In this document: positions 18,404-28,029 of the stretch, in pieces
How the letters are laid out: every line of letters starts with the position of its first letter
Position numbering within the stretch: the stretch's first letter is position 1
Origin: Bradyrhizobium tropiciagri
GTDB lineage: Bacteria; Pseudomonadota; Alphaproteobacteria; Rhizobiales; Xanthobacteraceae
DNA: 64,000 bases
Reading direction: 5' to 3'
NCBI RefSeq assembly: GCF_001189845.1
Contig: NZ_LFLZ01000016.1
Coordinates: 81,004-145,003, forward strand
Program-made: the position numbers and the translations under genes
The notes under the pieces: generated by a model
What the model was told of the DNA's origin: nothing
The model's database searches: none
Seen by the model: only the letters and a program-made list of their open reading frames with translations

Positions 18404-19732
18404 ATGCAAATTTTAACAGCATGGCGTCGAATCGCGCGCGTCTTTCTGCCTTTTGCAGCTGGGTCCTATTTCTCTTATCTGTTTCGAACGATCAACGCTC
18501 TGATCGCCAGCCATCTCAGCTCGGATACCGGCGTTGGTGCTGCTGATCTCGGGTTGCTTACGTCAGTCTATTTTTTTGTTTTCGCAGCGGTTCAGATCCC
18601 CATCGGTATTCTATTGGACCGCTTTGGTCCGCGTCGCGTACAGAGCGTTTTGCTGTTGCTCGCAGCACTCGGCGCCGGACTATTCGCGGTATCGAACGGC
18701 TTCCTACTCCTCTTGATCGCGCGCGCAATGATCGGGCTTGGTGTCGCGGCGTCGCTCACGGCAGGACTGAAGTCCATCATCCTTTGGTTCCCCAGGGAGC
18801 GAGTTGCGTTGCTCAATGGCTACATGATCATGGTGGGATCGCTTGGAGCGGTGACCGCCACGGCTCCCGTCGAATACCTGCTCGCCTGGATGGGCTGGCG
18901 GCAGCTCTTTGACATCATGGCCCTCGCGACCGGTGCGACAGCTATTCTCATCTACGTCGTAGTGCCTGAACGAGGAGTGGCCCCATCAACAGCGGCCGCT
19001 TCCCTGAGCTCCGTCTTCAGCGATCGGCGCTTTTGGCGAATGGCACCGTTGTCGGCGACTTGCGTTGGATCGTCCTGGTCCCTGCAGGGATTGTGGGCAT
19101 CGCCGTGGCTGACAGACGTCGAGGGGTTTGACCGTTCAAGTCTTGTCAGGCAACTGTTCATAATGTCGATCATGCTTGGCGGCGGTGCCTGGTTGTTCGG
19201 CATGACGGTCCATCACATCAAACGAAGGGGAATCGGGGCGGAGACGGTATTAACGATCGTTGCAGTCTTGCTTATCGCAGCCGAGCTGGCCTTGATCCTG
19301 CGAGTGCCTCTGCCATCCATTTTTCCTTGGTCCGTTGTCGCAATTGCCGGAACGGCGACCGTGGTCAGTTTTGCGGTAATAGCGGATTACTTTCCGCCTG
19401 AGCTTGCTGGTCGTGCCAATGGCACTTTGAACGTCTTGCACTTTGGCTGGGCCTTTCTGGCACAATCTGCAACAGGCCTGATCCTAGAGCAATGGGTGAG
19501 GAACGATGGCCATAGGCCCGTCCAAGCCTATCAAGTCGCTTTTGGTCTCAACGTAGTACTGCAGATCGCGACGCTGGTCTGGTTCGCGCTGCCCTGGCGC
19601 CGATCCATCGTTTCGTGGATAAGTTCAATCCTCTTCTTCAGGCCGGCTGACATTCGCTGCGCTGTCGAGTCAGTTGGGTTGTATGAGGACTCGGTCATCC
19701 TCTTGCCCGCGAATGACGATGTGGAGTGGTAA
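18404..19732 (+). CDS. MFS transporter inserted in the transfer operon
   Basis: The 442-residue protein has about twelve hydrophobic segments and the MFS loop 2-3 motif in the form GILLDRFGPRRVQ. The motif RAMIGLGVAASLTAGLKSI is also typical of MFS helix 4. The substrate cannot be told from sequence. The gene lies between the copG-like gene and trbB, where related elements have only a short spacer, and imperfect direct repeats flank it. It uses more AT-rich codons (for example YFFVF around 18,565) than the trb genes. It is best read as an acquired passenger transcribed with the trb operon. Confidence 0.85.
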   Translation: MQILTAWRRIARVFLPFAAGSYFSYLFRTINALIASHLSSDTGVGAADLGLLTSVYFFVFAAVQIPIGILLDRFGPRRVQSVLLLLAALGAGLFAVSNGFLLLLIARAMIGLGVAASLTAGLKSIILWFPRERVALLNGYMIMVGSLGAVTATAPVEYLLAWMGWRQLFDIMALATGATAILIYVVVPERGVAPSTAAASLSSVFSDRRFWRMAPLSATCVGSSWSLQGLWASPWLTDVEGFDRSSLVRQLFIMSIMLGGGAWLFGMTVHHIKRRGIGAETVLTIVAVLLIAAELALILRVPLPSIFPWSVVAIAGTATVVSFAVIADYFPPELAGRANGTLNVLHFGWAFLAQSATGLILEQWVRNDGHRPVQAYQVAFGLNVVLQIATLVWFALPWRRSIVSWISSILFFRPADIRCAVESVGLYEDSVILLPANDDVEW

Positions 19733-19776
19733 GCAAGCCACTCCCAGCGAACCGTCACCTCGAGTATCAATTCTCA

Positions 19777-19807
19777 GACTTTCTTTTTCTACGCTAGTCC
19801 ACGATCG
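19777..19807 (+). repeat. Direct repeat flanking the MFS cargo, right copy
   Basis: This is the partner of the copy at 18,301-18,331. It shares the 14-base pyrimidine-rich core and a diverged 3' part (CTAGTCCACGATCGC against CCAGCCTACGACCGC). Confidence 0.55.
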
Positions 19808-19862
19808 CTGAAGCTGCTTGTTGCGCCAAGTCCATCGGTGCCTTTTCTAATCATCCCATCTT

Positions 19863-19884
19863 AGGCGCCTCGTAGGCGCCTCGT
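19863..19884 (+). repeat. 11-bp tandem duplication before trbB
   Basis: AGGCGCCTCGT occurs twice without spacer, ending four bases before the putative GTG start of trbB. It may be a recent slippage duplication in the leader. Confidence 0.6.
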
Positions 19885-19887
19885 TTA

Positions 19888-20862
19888 GTGGGGGCGGCGG
19901 TGGCAATTCATTCCATTCAATCGGAAGCGAATTCCCGCGGTGCGCGAATGCTGCGTAGCGCACTTGGCGCTGCGATTGTGGGCTACCTCGAAGATGAGAC
20001 AATCATTGAGGTCATGCTCAATCCCGATGGGCGGTTGTGGATCGACCGGTTGTCCAGTGGCCTGATTGACACCGGCGAAACTCTGTCCGCGGCAGACGGC
20101 GAGCGCATTGTTCGCCTGGTGGCGCATCACGTAGGCGCGGAGGTCCATGCCGGCTCGCCACGCGTCTCGGCCGAATTGCCTGGGACCGGCGAGCGCTTCG
20201 AAGGTCTCCTGCCGCCGGTTGTTGCAGCTCCTGCTTTCGCGATCCGCAAGCCTGCTGTCGCCGTGTTTACGCTCGACGATTATGTCGCCAAGGGGATCAT
20301 GACCTCGGGGCAGGCCAGGATCCTGAAGAGCGCCGTCGCCGCACGCAAGAACATCCTTGTCGCCGGCGGGACGTCGACCGGCAAGACCACCTTGACGAAT
20401 GCGCTTTTGGCCGAGGTGGCAGAGACCTCCGATCGGGTCGTACTGATCGAAGACACACGCGAACTTCAATGCAAGGCGCCCAATCTTGTCGCGCTACGGA
20501 CCAAAGACGGTGTGGCCACGCTATCGGACCTCGTTCGCTCCTCGCTGCGGCTGCGACCTGATCGCATCCCTGTTGGCGAAGTCCGCGGTGCGGAAGCGCT
20601 CGATCTGCTCAAGGCCTGGGGCACCGGTCACCCCGGAGGCATCGGGACCATTCATGCCGGCACCGCGCTCGGCGCGCTGCGGCGGCTCGAGCAACTCATC
20701 CAGGAAGCCGTCATCACGGTTCCGCGTGCCCTGATCGCCGAAACGATCAACCTCGTCGCCGTCCTTACGGGCCGCGGTGCCGATCGTCGCCTCGCCGATC
20801 TCGCCGTGGTCACAGGGCTCGGGGTCACTGGCGACTACGGCCTTTCACCAGCAGGAGACTAA
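19888..20862 (+). CDS. trbB: TrbB, VirB11-type ATPase
   Basis: The 324-residue product has an N-terminal domain, Walker [10 protein letters not shown] (residues about 160-168), the Asp box VLIEDTREL and the [11 protein letters not shown] histidine box of secretion ATPases. It powers assembly of the conjugation channel at the cytoplasmic face. The start is GTG; a second GTG at 19,900 preceded by GGGGG is equally plausible. TrbC starts one base after the stop. Confidence 0.95.
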   Translation: MGAAVAIHSIQSEANSRGARMLRSALGAAIVGYLEDETIIEVMLNPDGRLWIDRLSSGLIDTGETLSAADGERIVRLVAHHVGAEVHAGSPRVSAELPGTGERFEGLLPPVVAAPAFAIRKPAVAVFTLDDYVAKGIMTSGQARILKSAVAARKNILVAGGTSTGKTTLTNALLAEVAETSDRVVLIEDTRELQCKAPNLVALRTKDGVATLSDLVRSSLRLRPDRIPVGEVRGAEALDLLKAWGTGHPGGIGTIHAGTALGALRRLEQLIQEAVITVPRALIAETINLVAVLTGRGADRRLADLAVVTGLGVTGDYGLSPAGD

Positions 20863-20863
20863 C

Positions 20864-21190
20864 ATGCGTCCGCTTTATCGCTTTCTTCGAATGTCCGCAT
20901 CGCTCACCGCGTGTGGCACGGTTCTCTTAGCGTCAGCACCGGCATGGGCGGCTGGGTCGAACATGCCGTGGGAGCAGCCGCTCAATCAGATCCTGCAGTC
21001 TGTCGAGGGGCCGGTCGCCAAGATCATCGCCGTCATCATCATCGTGGTGACCGGGCTCACGCTCGCGTTCGGGGATTCGTCAGGTGGTTTCCGCAGGCTG
21101 ATCCAGATCGTGTTCGGATTGTCGATCGCGTTCGCGGCCTCGAGCTTCTTCCTGTCGTTCTTCTCGTTCGGCGGCGGCGTGGTGATCTAA
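20864..21190 (+). CDS. trbC: TrbC, pilin subunit
   Basis: The 108-residue protein has a long signal peptide ending in APAWA, followed by two hydrophobic helices (KIIAVIIIVVTGLTLAFGD and IQIVFGLSIAFAASSFFLSFFSF). This is the VirB2/TrbC prepilin layout and the expected substrate of TraF. A clear ribosome-binding site (AGGAG) precedes the ATG. The stop overlaps trbD by one base. Confidence 0.93.
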   Translation: MRPLYRFLRMSASLTACGTVLLASAPAWAAGSNMPWEQPLNQILQSVEGPVAKIIAVIIIVVTGLTLAFGDSSGGFRRLIQIVFGLSIAFAASSFFLSFFSFGGGVVI

Positions 21191-21453
21191 TGGATGAGCA
21201 GGTCGCAGGCTTTGTCGTGACCGTTCACCGGGCACTCACTGAGCCGATCCTGATGGGCGGCGCGCCGCGGTCGGTCGCGATTGTCAACGGCACGCTTGCG
21301 GCGGCCCTCGGACTTGGACTGCGGCTGTGGATCGCGGGTCTCGTCCTCTGGTTCATCGGTCACATGGCCGCCGTCTGGGCCGCCAAACGCGACCCCGCCT
21401 TCGTCGACGTGGTGCGCCGACATCTGCGCATTCCCGGTCATCTCAACGCCTGA
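21190..21453 (+). CDS. trbD: TrbD, VirB3-like membrane protein
   Basis: The 87-residue protein has the TrbD opening VTVHRALTEPILMGGAPR and two adjacent membrane helices (VNGTLAAALGLGLRLWIAG and LVLWFIGHMAAVWAA), ending with RDPAFVDVVRRHL. It anchors the TrbE ATPase in the inner-membrane complex. Its ATG overlaps the trbC stop (TAATG). Confidence 0.93.
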   Translation: MDEQVAGFVVTVHRALTEPILMGGAPRSVAIVNGTLAAALGLGLRLWIAGLVLWFIGHMAAVWAAKRDPAFVDVVRRHLRIPGHLNA

Positions 21454-21463
21454 GCCCTCGGTC

Positions 21464-23905
21464 ATGATGAACCTTTCCGAATACCGCCATTCCAACGCGC
21501 GTCTCGCCGATTTCCTGCCTTGGGCAGCCCTGGTCGACGAGGGCATCATTCTGAACAAGGATGGCTCCTTCCAACGGACGGCCAAATTCCGCGGCCCCGA
21601 CCTGGACAGCGCGGTGCCGGCTGAACTTGTCGCCGTCGCAGGGCGTCTGAACAACGCTTTGCGCCGACTGGGATCAGGTTGGGCCGTATTCGTTGAGGCG
21701 CAGCGTCATTCTGCGGGCGCGTATCCCTTGAATATGTTTCCGGATGTCGCGTCCGCGCTGGTCGACGCCGAACGCAGGGCTCTTTTCGAGGAGGCGGGCG
21801 CCCACTATGAGTCCAGCTTTTTCCTGACGTTCCTCTATCTGCCGCCGGAGGAGGGCGGCGCCCGGGCAGAGCGGCTCCTCTATGAGGGCCGGGATCGCAC
21901 TGCTGGTGCAGATGCTCGGGAGGTGCTGCGCGGGTTCATCGATCAAACCAACCGCGTACTGCAACTCGTCGAAGGGTTCATGCCAGAATGTGCCTGGCTC
22001 GACGATCAGGACACGCTGACCTACCTGCACTCGACCATCTCGACCAAGCGTCATCGCGTTCGAGTGCCCGAAATTCCGATGTACATCGATGCGCTGTTGG
22101 CCGACCAGCCGCTGACCGGTGGGCTAGAGCCGATGTTGGGCTCAGCCAAAATTCGGGTCCTGACAATTGTCGGCTTTCCGGGCGCCACGACCCCGGGAAT
22201 CCTGGACGACCTGAATCGCCTGCCATTCTCGTATCGTTGGTCGACCCGCGCGATCATGCTCGACAAGACCGACGCCACCAGGCTGCTGACCAAGATTCGG
22301 CGGCAGTGGTTCGCCAAGCGAAAGTCCATCGGCGCCATCCTCAAGGAGGTCATGACCAACGAGGCGTCGACGCTGCTCGATACCGACGCGCACAACAAGG
22401 CGCTTGATGCCGACGCGGCGTTGCAGGAACTGGGGTCGGATCAGATAGGACAAGCCTTTGTCACGGCAACCGTCACCGTGTGGGACCGCGATCCGAATGC
22501 GGCCAACGAGAAGTTACGGCTGGTTGAGAAGGTCATTCAGGGTCGGGATTTCACCTGCATGATCGAGACGGTGAACGCCGTCGAAGCCTGGCTCGGCAGT
22601 CTGCCGGGACATGTCTACGCCAATGTGCGGCAGCCACCGATTTCGACTCTCAACCTCGCCCATATGATTCCGATGTCGGCCGTGTGGGCCGGCGAGGCGA
22701 GGGATCTGCACTTTGAGGGTCCGCCTCTGTTGTTCGGCAAGACGGAGGGATCAACGCCGTTCCGCTTCTCCCTCCACGTCGGCGACGTCGGCCATACCCT
22801 CGTGGTGGGCCCGACCGGTGCCGGCAAATCCGTGTTGCTAGCTCTGATGGCGTTGCAATTCCGCCGTTATCCGAACTCTCAGGTCTTTGCGTTCGATTTC
22901 GGCGGCTCAATTCGGGCGGCCGCGCTCGCCATGGGCGGTGACTGGCATGATTTGGGCGGCGCCTTGTCTGACGGAGGCGATCAACCCGTTGCGCTGCAGC
23001 CGCTGGCCTGGATTGATGATCCTTCCGAGCGCGGATGGGCGACGGAATGGATCGGCGCGATCCTGGCACGGGAAAAGGTCGAGATCACCCCGGAGGTCAA
23101 GGATCATCTGTGGTCGGCGCTGACATCTCTCGCTTCGGCGCCGAGGCAGGAGCGGACCTTGACGGGCCTGTCAGTCCTTCTTCAATTGAACTCCCTGAAG
23201 CGCGCCCTGCAACCATATTGCCTGGGCGGACCTTCCGGGCGCTTGCTTGATGCCGAATTCGAGCGTCTCGGCGAGGCGTCGGTCCAGGCGTTTGAGACCG
23301 AAGGCTTGATCGGAACGAGTGCGGCGCCGGCCGTGCTGGCGTACCTCTTCCATCGTATTGGTGATCGTCTCGATGGCCGGCCGACACTCCTGATTGTCGA
23401 CGAGGGGTGGCTTGCCCTCGATGACGAGGATTTTGCGGGGCAACTCCGGGAATGGCTGAAGACGCTTCGGAAGAAGAACGCGTCCGTCATCTTCGCCACC
23501 CAGTCGCTTTCGGACATTGATGGCTCTGCGATCGCGCCGGCCATCATCGAAAGCTGCCCAACGCGCCTGTTGCTGCCGAACGAACGGGCGATCGAACCGC
23601 AGATCACTGCCATCTATCGCCGTTTCGGCCTCAATGACCGCCAGATCGAACTTCTGAGCCGGGCAACGTCAAAGCGCGACTACTATTGCCAGTCTCGTCG
23701 CGGCAACCGGATGTTCGAACTTGGCCTTGGTGAGATTGCGCTCGCATTCACCGCAGCCTCTTCCAGGACAGACCAGGTCGCGATTACGCAGCTCATCGCC
23801 GAACGTGGACCCGACGGCTTCGTGCCTGCCTGGCTCGAGCAACGTGGCGTCGCCTGGGCGAACGATCTGATCCCCAATCTCGTCAATCTGGAGAAATCGC
23901 TATGA
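21464..23905 (+). CDS. trbE: TrbE, VirB4-type ATPase
   Basis: The 813-residue product has the N-terminal CagE/TrbE/VirB4 domain (MNLSEYRHSNARLADFLPW) and a C-terminal AAA motor. Walker A is GPTGAGKSVLLALMALQ (near residue 450) and Walker B is LLIVDEGWLALDDEDFA (near 643), followed by the FATQSLSDI motif. It energises pilus assembly and substrate transfer. Two adjacent ATGs occur (21,464 and 21,467). The stop overlaps trbJ by four bases. Confidence 0.95.
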   Translation: MMNLSEYRHSNARLADFLPWAALVDEGIILNKDGSFQRTAKFRGPDLDSAVPAELVAVAGRLNNALRRLGSGWAVFVEAQRHSAGAYPLNMFPDVASALVDAERRALFEEAGAHYESSFFLTFLYLPPEEGGARAERLLYEGRDRTAGADAREVLRGFIDQTNRVLQLVEGFMPECAWLDDQDTLTYLHSTISTKRHRVRVPEIPMYIDALLADQPLTGGLEPMLGSAKIRVLTIVGFPGATTPGILDDLNRLPFSYRWSTRAIMLDKTDATRLLTKIRRQWFAKRKSIGAILKEVMTNEASTLLDTDAHNKALDADAALQELGSDQIGQAFVTATVTVWDRDPNAANEKLRLVEKVIQGRDFTCMIETVNAVEAWLGSLPGHVYANVRQPPISTLNLAHMIPMSAVWAGEARDLHFEGPPLLFGKTEGSTPFRFSLHVGDVGHTLVVGPTGAGKSVLLALMALQFRRYPNSQVFAFDFGGSIRAAALAMGGDWHDLGGALSDGGDQPVALQPLAWIDDPSERGWATEWIGAILAREKVEITPEVKDHLWSALTSLASAPRQERTLTGLSVLLQLNSLKRALQPYCLGGPSGRLLDAEFERLGEASVQAFETEGLIGTSAAPAVLAYLFHRIGDRLDGRPTLLIVDEGWLALDDEDFAGQLREWLKTLRKKNASVIFATQSLSDIDGSAIAPAIIESCPTRLLLPNERAIEPQITAIYRRFGLNDRQIELLSRATSKRDYYCQSRRGNRMFELGLGEIALAFTAASSRTDQVAITQLIAERGPDGFVPAWLEQRGVAWANDLIPNLVNLEKSL

Positions 23906-24630
23906 GAGCTCTTGGCCTATTGGCGACCACGGCCGCCTTCGCTCTGGTATTTGGTGTTGCGGTGCCCGCGAAGGCGCTGATCGTCTTTGATCCCAACAAC
24001 TACGTCCAGAATGTCCTGACGGCCGCGCGAGAACTCCAGCAGATCAATAATCAGATCACCTCGTTGCAGAACGAGGCGCAGATGCTGATCAATCAGGCAA
24101 AGAACCTTGCAAATTTACCGTATTCGTCGCTGCAACAACTGCAAGCCTCGATCCAGCGGACTCAGCAATTGCTGGCACAGGCCCAGCGCATCACCTACGA
24201 CGTCCAGCAGATCGACCGCGCCTTCTCGACGAGCTACGCGCCAGCGACCGGCAGCCAGTCGAACCAGCTACTGATCTCCAACGCTCAATCGCGCTGGCAA
24301 AATACTTACTCGGCAACTCAGGACGCGCTTCGCGTCCAGGCCGGCATCGTCGGCAACCTCGACACTAATCGTATCCAGACATCCACACTCGTAACATCAA
24401 GCCAGGGTGCCAGCGGCGCGCTGCAGGCAACGCAGGCTGGCAATCAGATCCTTGCGCTGAATGTACAGCAGCTCGCCGATCTTACAGCTGTCGTGACGGC
24501 GCAGGGCAGGGCGCAGAGCCTAGAAGCTGCTCAGCGCGCCTCGGCTCAGGATCAAGGACGAGAACAGCTTCGGCGGTTCCTGACACCGGGGCAGGGCTAT
24601 CAATCCTCCAACGTGCAGATGTTTCACTGA
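23902..24630 (+). CDS. trbJ: TrbJ, VirB5-like protein
   Basis: The 242-residue exported protein has a signal peptide ending in PAKA and a long glutamine-rich coiled coil (AARELQQINNQITSLQNEAQMLINQ and following). The C-terminal AAQRASAQDQGREQLRRFL is conserved in TrbJ. It is a periplasmic or pilus-tip component of the mating channel. It overlaps trbE by four bases and trbK by one base. Confidence 0.93.
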   Translation: MRALGLLATTAAFALVFGVAVPAKALIVFDPNNYVQNVLTAARELQQINNQITSLQNEAQMLINQAKNLANLPYSSLQQLQASIQRTQQLLAQAQRITYDVQQIDRAFSTSYAPATGSQSNQLLISNAQSRWQNTYSATQDALRVQAGIVGNLDTNRIQTSTLVTSSQGASGALQATQAGNQILALNVQQLADLTAVVTAQGRAQSLEAAQRASAQDQGREQLRRFLTPGQGYQSSNVQMFH

Positions 24631-24998
24631 TGACCGACGTAAAGGCATTCAAGGCGCTGTCGCTGCTTACGACAATCGGCCTGGTGGCCGTCGCTGCCTG
24701 CACGATTCAACTGCGTGGCGGAGACGATTCTCCGCCGGCATCGAAGGCGGAGCAGACGACCGATGCAACCGCGTCCGATCTCGCACGCTGCCGCGGCGTC
24801 ACTTGGGAGGAAGCAGCGGGCTATCGGCATTGTAGGCGCGTTTGGGACGAAAATCGGCGCCGTTTCTTTGGCAAAAGGGACAGCGCCGCAGCTTCCGGCC
24901 ACGATGAGCCAACCAGTTCGATAGCTGTCTTAAAGGATCAAAGCCGGATCCCTCAGGGATATCCCAACCTTGCGACACCTGAGGTGAGCAAGCCATGA
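24630..24998 (+). CDS. trbK: TrbK-alt putative entry-exclusion protein
   Basis: The 122-residue protein has an N-terminal hydrophobic segment with the lipobox-like VAAC, then a polar domain with the conserved LARCRGVTWEEAAGYRHCRRVWDENRRRFF of the TrbK-alt family. Such proteins reduce redundant transfer into cells that already hold the element. It is coupled to trbJ (TGATG) and overlaps trbL by four bases. Confidence 0.88.
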   Translation: MTDVKAFKALSLLTTIGLVAVAACTIQLRGGDDSPPASKAEQTTDATASDLARCRGVTWEEAAGYRHCRRVWDENRRRFFGKRDSAAASGHDEPTSSIAVLKDQSRIPQGYPNLATPEVSKP

Positions 24999-26224
24999 CT
25001 GGTACCGGGATCATTGACCAGTTTCTGGAAACATTCACGCGTTATATCGATACCGGATTCGGGCTCCTGGGAAGTGACGTCGGTTATCTCGCGACGACTC
25101 TTGCCGCGATCGACATCACACTCGCCGCCTTGTTCTGGAGTTGGGGAACGGACGAGGACATCATCGCACGTCTCGTCAAGAAGACGCTTTTCGTCGGCGT
25201 CTTTGCCTACCTCATCGGCAACTGGAATGGCTTAGCGCGCATTGTTTTCGAGAGTTTTGCGGGTCTTGGGCTGAAAGCATCGGGCGCAAGCCTGTCCGCA
25301 TCCGACTTTCTGAGACCGGGAAAGATCGCTCAAGTCGGACTCGATGCCGGCCGACCGTTGCTCGATTCGATCTCCAACCTGATGGGCTACATCAGTTTCT
25401 TCGAGAATTTCGTCCAGATCATCATCCTCCTGTTCGCCTGGGTCGTAGTGTTGCTCGCCTTCTTCATTTTGGCGATTCAGCTCTTTGTCACCCTGATTGA
25501 GTTCAAGCTCACGACACTGGCCGGCTTCGTGCTCATTCCATTTGGTCTGTTTGGCAAGACCGCCTTTGCGGCGGAGCGGGTTTTGGGCAATGTCATATCT
25601 TCAGGGATCAAGGTTCTGGTCCTGGCCGTCATCGTAGGCATCGGCTCGACCCTGTTCTCGCAGTTCACCTCTGGTTTCGGCCGCGCACAGCCGACCATTG
25701 AAGACGCGATGACACTGGTGCTCGCGGCGCTCTCCTTGCTGGGGCTCGGTATCTTCGGTCCGGGTATCGCAAACGGCCTGGTGTCGGGCGGACCTCAGCT
25801 CGGCGCGGGCGCCGCGATTGGAACAGGCCTTGCTGCCGGCGGCATTGTTGCGGCAGGCGCAGGTGTTGTTGCCGGTGGCGCTGGCCTCGCTGGTGGGGCG
25901 ATTGCAGGCGCCGCGCGCGGTGGCGGCGCTGTCATAAGCGGAGTATCAGCCGCCTACCGCAGCGGCGGCCTTGCCGGCGCCGCGGAGGCTGGCACTTCGG
26001 CTGCCATGAGTCCGTTACGTCGTGCGGCGGCTGCGCTCGGCGGAAGTGGGGAAGCCGGCGCACAGGCCGCGAGCACCTCGGCCGAAGGTCAGCCCGATTG
26101 GGCGCGGCGCATGAAGCGTGCCGAGGCTATTCGGCACGGCGCATCGGCAGCCGGCCACGCGGTTCGCTCAGGCGATCACGGCGCCAGCGGCTCCTCCGTC
26201 GATTTGTCTGAAGGAGAGCGCTGA
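24995..26224 (+). CDS. trbL: TrbL, VirB6-like inner-membrane protein
   Basis: The 409-residue product has about six membrane segments between residues 25 and 270. They include the conserved ILLFAWVVVLLAFFILAIQLF and IEFKLTTLAGFVLIPFGLFGKTAFAAERVLG. A Gly/Ala-rich tail of about 130 residues follows, which is usual for TrbL of this ICE group. It forms part of the inner-membrane channel. The start overlaps the trbK stop (ATGA). Confidence 0.94.
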   Translation: MTGTGIIDQFLETFTRYIDTGFGLLGSDVGYLATTLAAIDITLAALFWSWGTDEDIIARLVKKTLFVGVFAYLIGNWNGLARIVFESFAGLGLKASGASLSASDFLRPGKIAQVGLDAGRPLLDSISNLMGYISFFENFVQIIILLFAWVVVLLAFFILAIQLFVTLIEFKLTTLAGFVLIPFGLFGKTAFAAERVLGNVISSGIKVLVLAVIVGIGSTLFSQFTSGFGRAQPTIEDAMTLVLAALSLLGLGIFGPGIANGLVSGGPQLGAGAAIGTGLAAGGIVAAGAGVVAGGAGLAGGAIAGAARGGGAVISGVSAAYRSGGLAGAAEAGTSAAMSPLRRAAAALGGSGEAGAQAASTSAEGQPDWARRMKRAEAIRHGASAAGHAVRSGDHGASGSSVDLSEGER

Positions 26225-26317
26225 GACGCACCACTGCACCCCCAACGCAGAGCAGCACCTCAAACCCTTCCCTCGCACGACTTGAAACCGATCACTTGAT
26301 CGCAGGGGCAAACATCG

Positions 26318-27001
26318 ATGTTCAAACGACCATCAGTTCACTACGGGCGCATGCCCGAACCGATCACGCCTTATCAAAAGGCAGCCCAAGTTTGGGACGA
26401 ACGCATTGGATCTGCCCGCGTGCAGGCCAAGAACTGGCGCTTGATGGCGTTCGGCTGCTTGACGTTATCAGCCGGTCTCGCAGGTAGCCTTGTTTGGCAA
26501 TCGAGCCAAGGCTCCATCACGCCCTGGGTGGTCGAAGTCGATCAACTCGGCCAGACACAAAGGGTTGCGCCGGCCAACATCGACTATCAACCCAACGACG
26601 CTCAGATCGCCTACCATCTGGCGCGCTTTATCGAGGATGTTAGAGGCCTGCCCGCCGACGGCATCGTTCTGCGCCAAAACTGGCTCCGGGCCTATGATTT
26701 TACGACGGATCGTGGCGCCGCTGCGCTGAACGACTATGCGCGCAACAATGACCCCTTTGCCAAGCTGGGTAAGGCGCAAATTTCTGTCGACGTCTCGAGC
26801 GTCATTCGTGCGTCGTCGGAAAGCTTCCGGGTCGCATGGACTCAGCGCACCTACGACAACGGATCGTTGAGCTCGACGGAGCGTTGGACCGCGATTCTTA
26901 CGATCGTGATCGAAACGCCGCGCGATGCCGAACGCCTGCGCAAGAATCCCCTTGGCGTCTACGTCCGCGCCATCAACTGGTCAAAGGAGTTGAGTCAGTG
27001 A
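26318..27001 (+). CDS. trbF: TrbF, VirB8-like protein
   Basis: The 227-residue protein has a short cytoplasmic part, one membrane helix (LMAFGCLTLSAGLAGSLVW) and a periplasmic VirB8-type domain. The tail LRKNPLGVYVRAINWSKEL is diagnostic of TrbF. It links inner- and outer-membrane parts of the channel. It follows trbL after a 93-base gap, the only sizeable gap in the trb run. The stop overlaps trbG. Confidence 0.94.
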   Translation: MFKRPSVHYGRMPEPITPYQKAAQVWDERIGSARVQAKNWRLMAFGCLTLSAGLAGSLVWQSSQGSITPWVVEVDQLGQTQRVAPANIDYQPNDAQIAYHLARFIEDVRGLPADGIVLRQNWLRAYDFTTDRGAAALNDYARNNDPFAKLGKAQISVDVSSVIRASSESFRVAWTQRTYDNGSLSSTERWTAILTIVIETPRDAERLRKNPLGVYVRAINWSKELSQ

Positions 27002-28029
27002 CCAAGACGCCGTCTGTTCATTCGAAGCGTTTCCTCCCGCACAGCAAGCTCAATGTGCCTCGGCCCGAGTTTGTGACCTCAAAGCGAGCGCTCCTGTCGG
27101 CGCTCTTGCTTTGTTTGTCGGCGCTCGGCGGGTGCGCGACCTACGTACCGCCGGAGATCAGCTATGACGCGGAGGTCCCGCCGCTGCCGGCAGCTCCAGT
27201 GGCACTGGACGATAGCTCGCGGCCGCTTCACGTTCCACCGCTCTGGAAGCCAACTCTCGGCGGCAAATCGGCCGAGAAGGAAAAGCCCGAACCCGTGAGC
27301 CGGGTTGAGACGGCAAACAGCGCAGCGAGGGTCGAACCGCGCAAACGTGGGTATTTCAACGCGGCGCAAATCTACGCTTACAGTCCTGGCGCACTCTATC
27401 AGGTTTACGCCGCGCCCGGGCAGATCACGGATATTTCGCTCGAGGAAGGAGAACAGTTGACGGGAGCAGGGCCGATCGCGGCCGGAGATACCGTACGCTG
27501 GGTCGTGGGCGATACCGAGAGCGGGAGCGGCGACACACGGCGCGTCCATATCCTGGTCAAGCCGACCCGAGCTTCGATTGAGACCAACCTGGTGGTCAAT
27601 ACTGACCGGCGCACTTACCTGATCGAACTCCGCTCCCGCGAGCGACCATACATGCCGTCTGTTGCCTGGTACTATCCAGAGGCGGTACGCGAACGGTCGC
27701 GTTCAGCTGCGCTGAAGCCCGTTCTTCCGGGGCCGGCGCAGCGCATCTCCCGCTATGCCATCGAGGGGGACAGTCCTCCCTGGCGGCCGCTCGCCGCATA
27801 TGACGATGGCCGCAAGGTCTATGTCGAATTCCCGAAAGGCATCGTGCAAGGCGAGATGCCTCCGCTCTTTGTCATCGGCCCAGATGGCAAGACCGAACTC
27901 GTCAACTATCGCGCTTACGGCAACGTATTGATTGTCGATCGACTCTTTGCAGCCGCCGAACTGCGGCTCGGCGGCGAGCACCAACAGAAGGTCCGTATTG
28001 TCAGGACCGACGGGAGGCCGTCGTCATGA
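26998..28029 (+). CDS. trbG: TrbG, VirB9-like lipoprotein
   Basis: The start is the GTG at 26,998 overlapping the trbF stop (GTGA), giving 343 residues. A signal sequence with lipobox LGGC (residues 42-45 region) indicates an outer-membrane lipoprotein. The conserved GYFNAAQIYAYSPGALYQVYAAPGQITDI and the C-terminal DGRKVYVEFP....MPPLFVIGPDGKTELVNYR are classic VirB9/TrbG segments. It forms the outer-membrane core complex with TrbI. Confidence 0.94.
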   Translation: MTKTPSVHSKRFLPHSKLNVPRPEFVTSKRALLSALLLCLSALGGCATYVPPEISYDAEVPPLPAAPVALDDSSRPLHVPPLWKPTLGGKSAEKEKPEPVSRVETANSAARVEPRKRGYFNAAQIYAYSPGALYQVYAAPGQITDISLEEGEQLTGAGPIAAGDTVRWVVGDTESGSGDTRRVHILVKPTRASIETNLVVNTDRRTYLIELRSRERPYMPSVAWYYPEAVRERSRSAALKPVLPGPAQRISRYAIEGDSPPWRPLAAYDDGRKVYVEFPKGIVQGEMPPLFVIGPDGKTELVNYRAYGNVLIVDRLFAAAELRLGGEHQQKVRIVRTDGRPSS

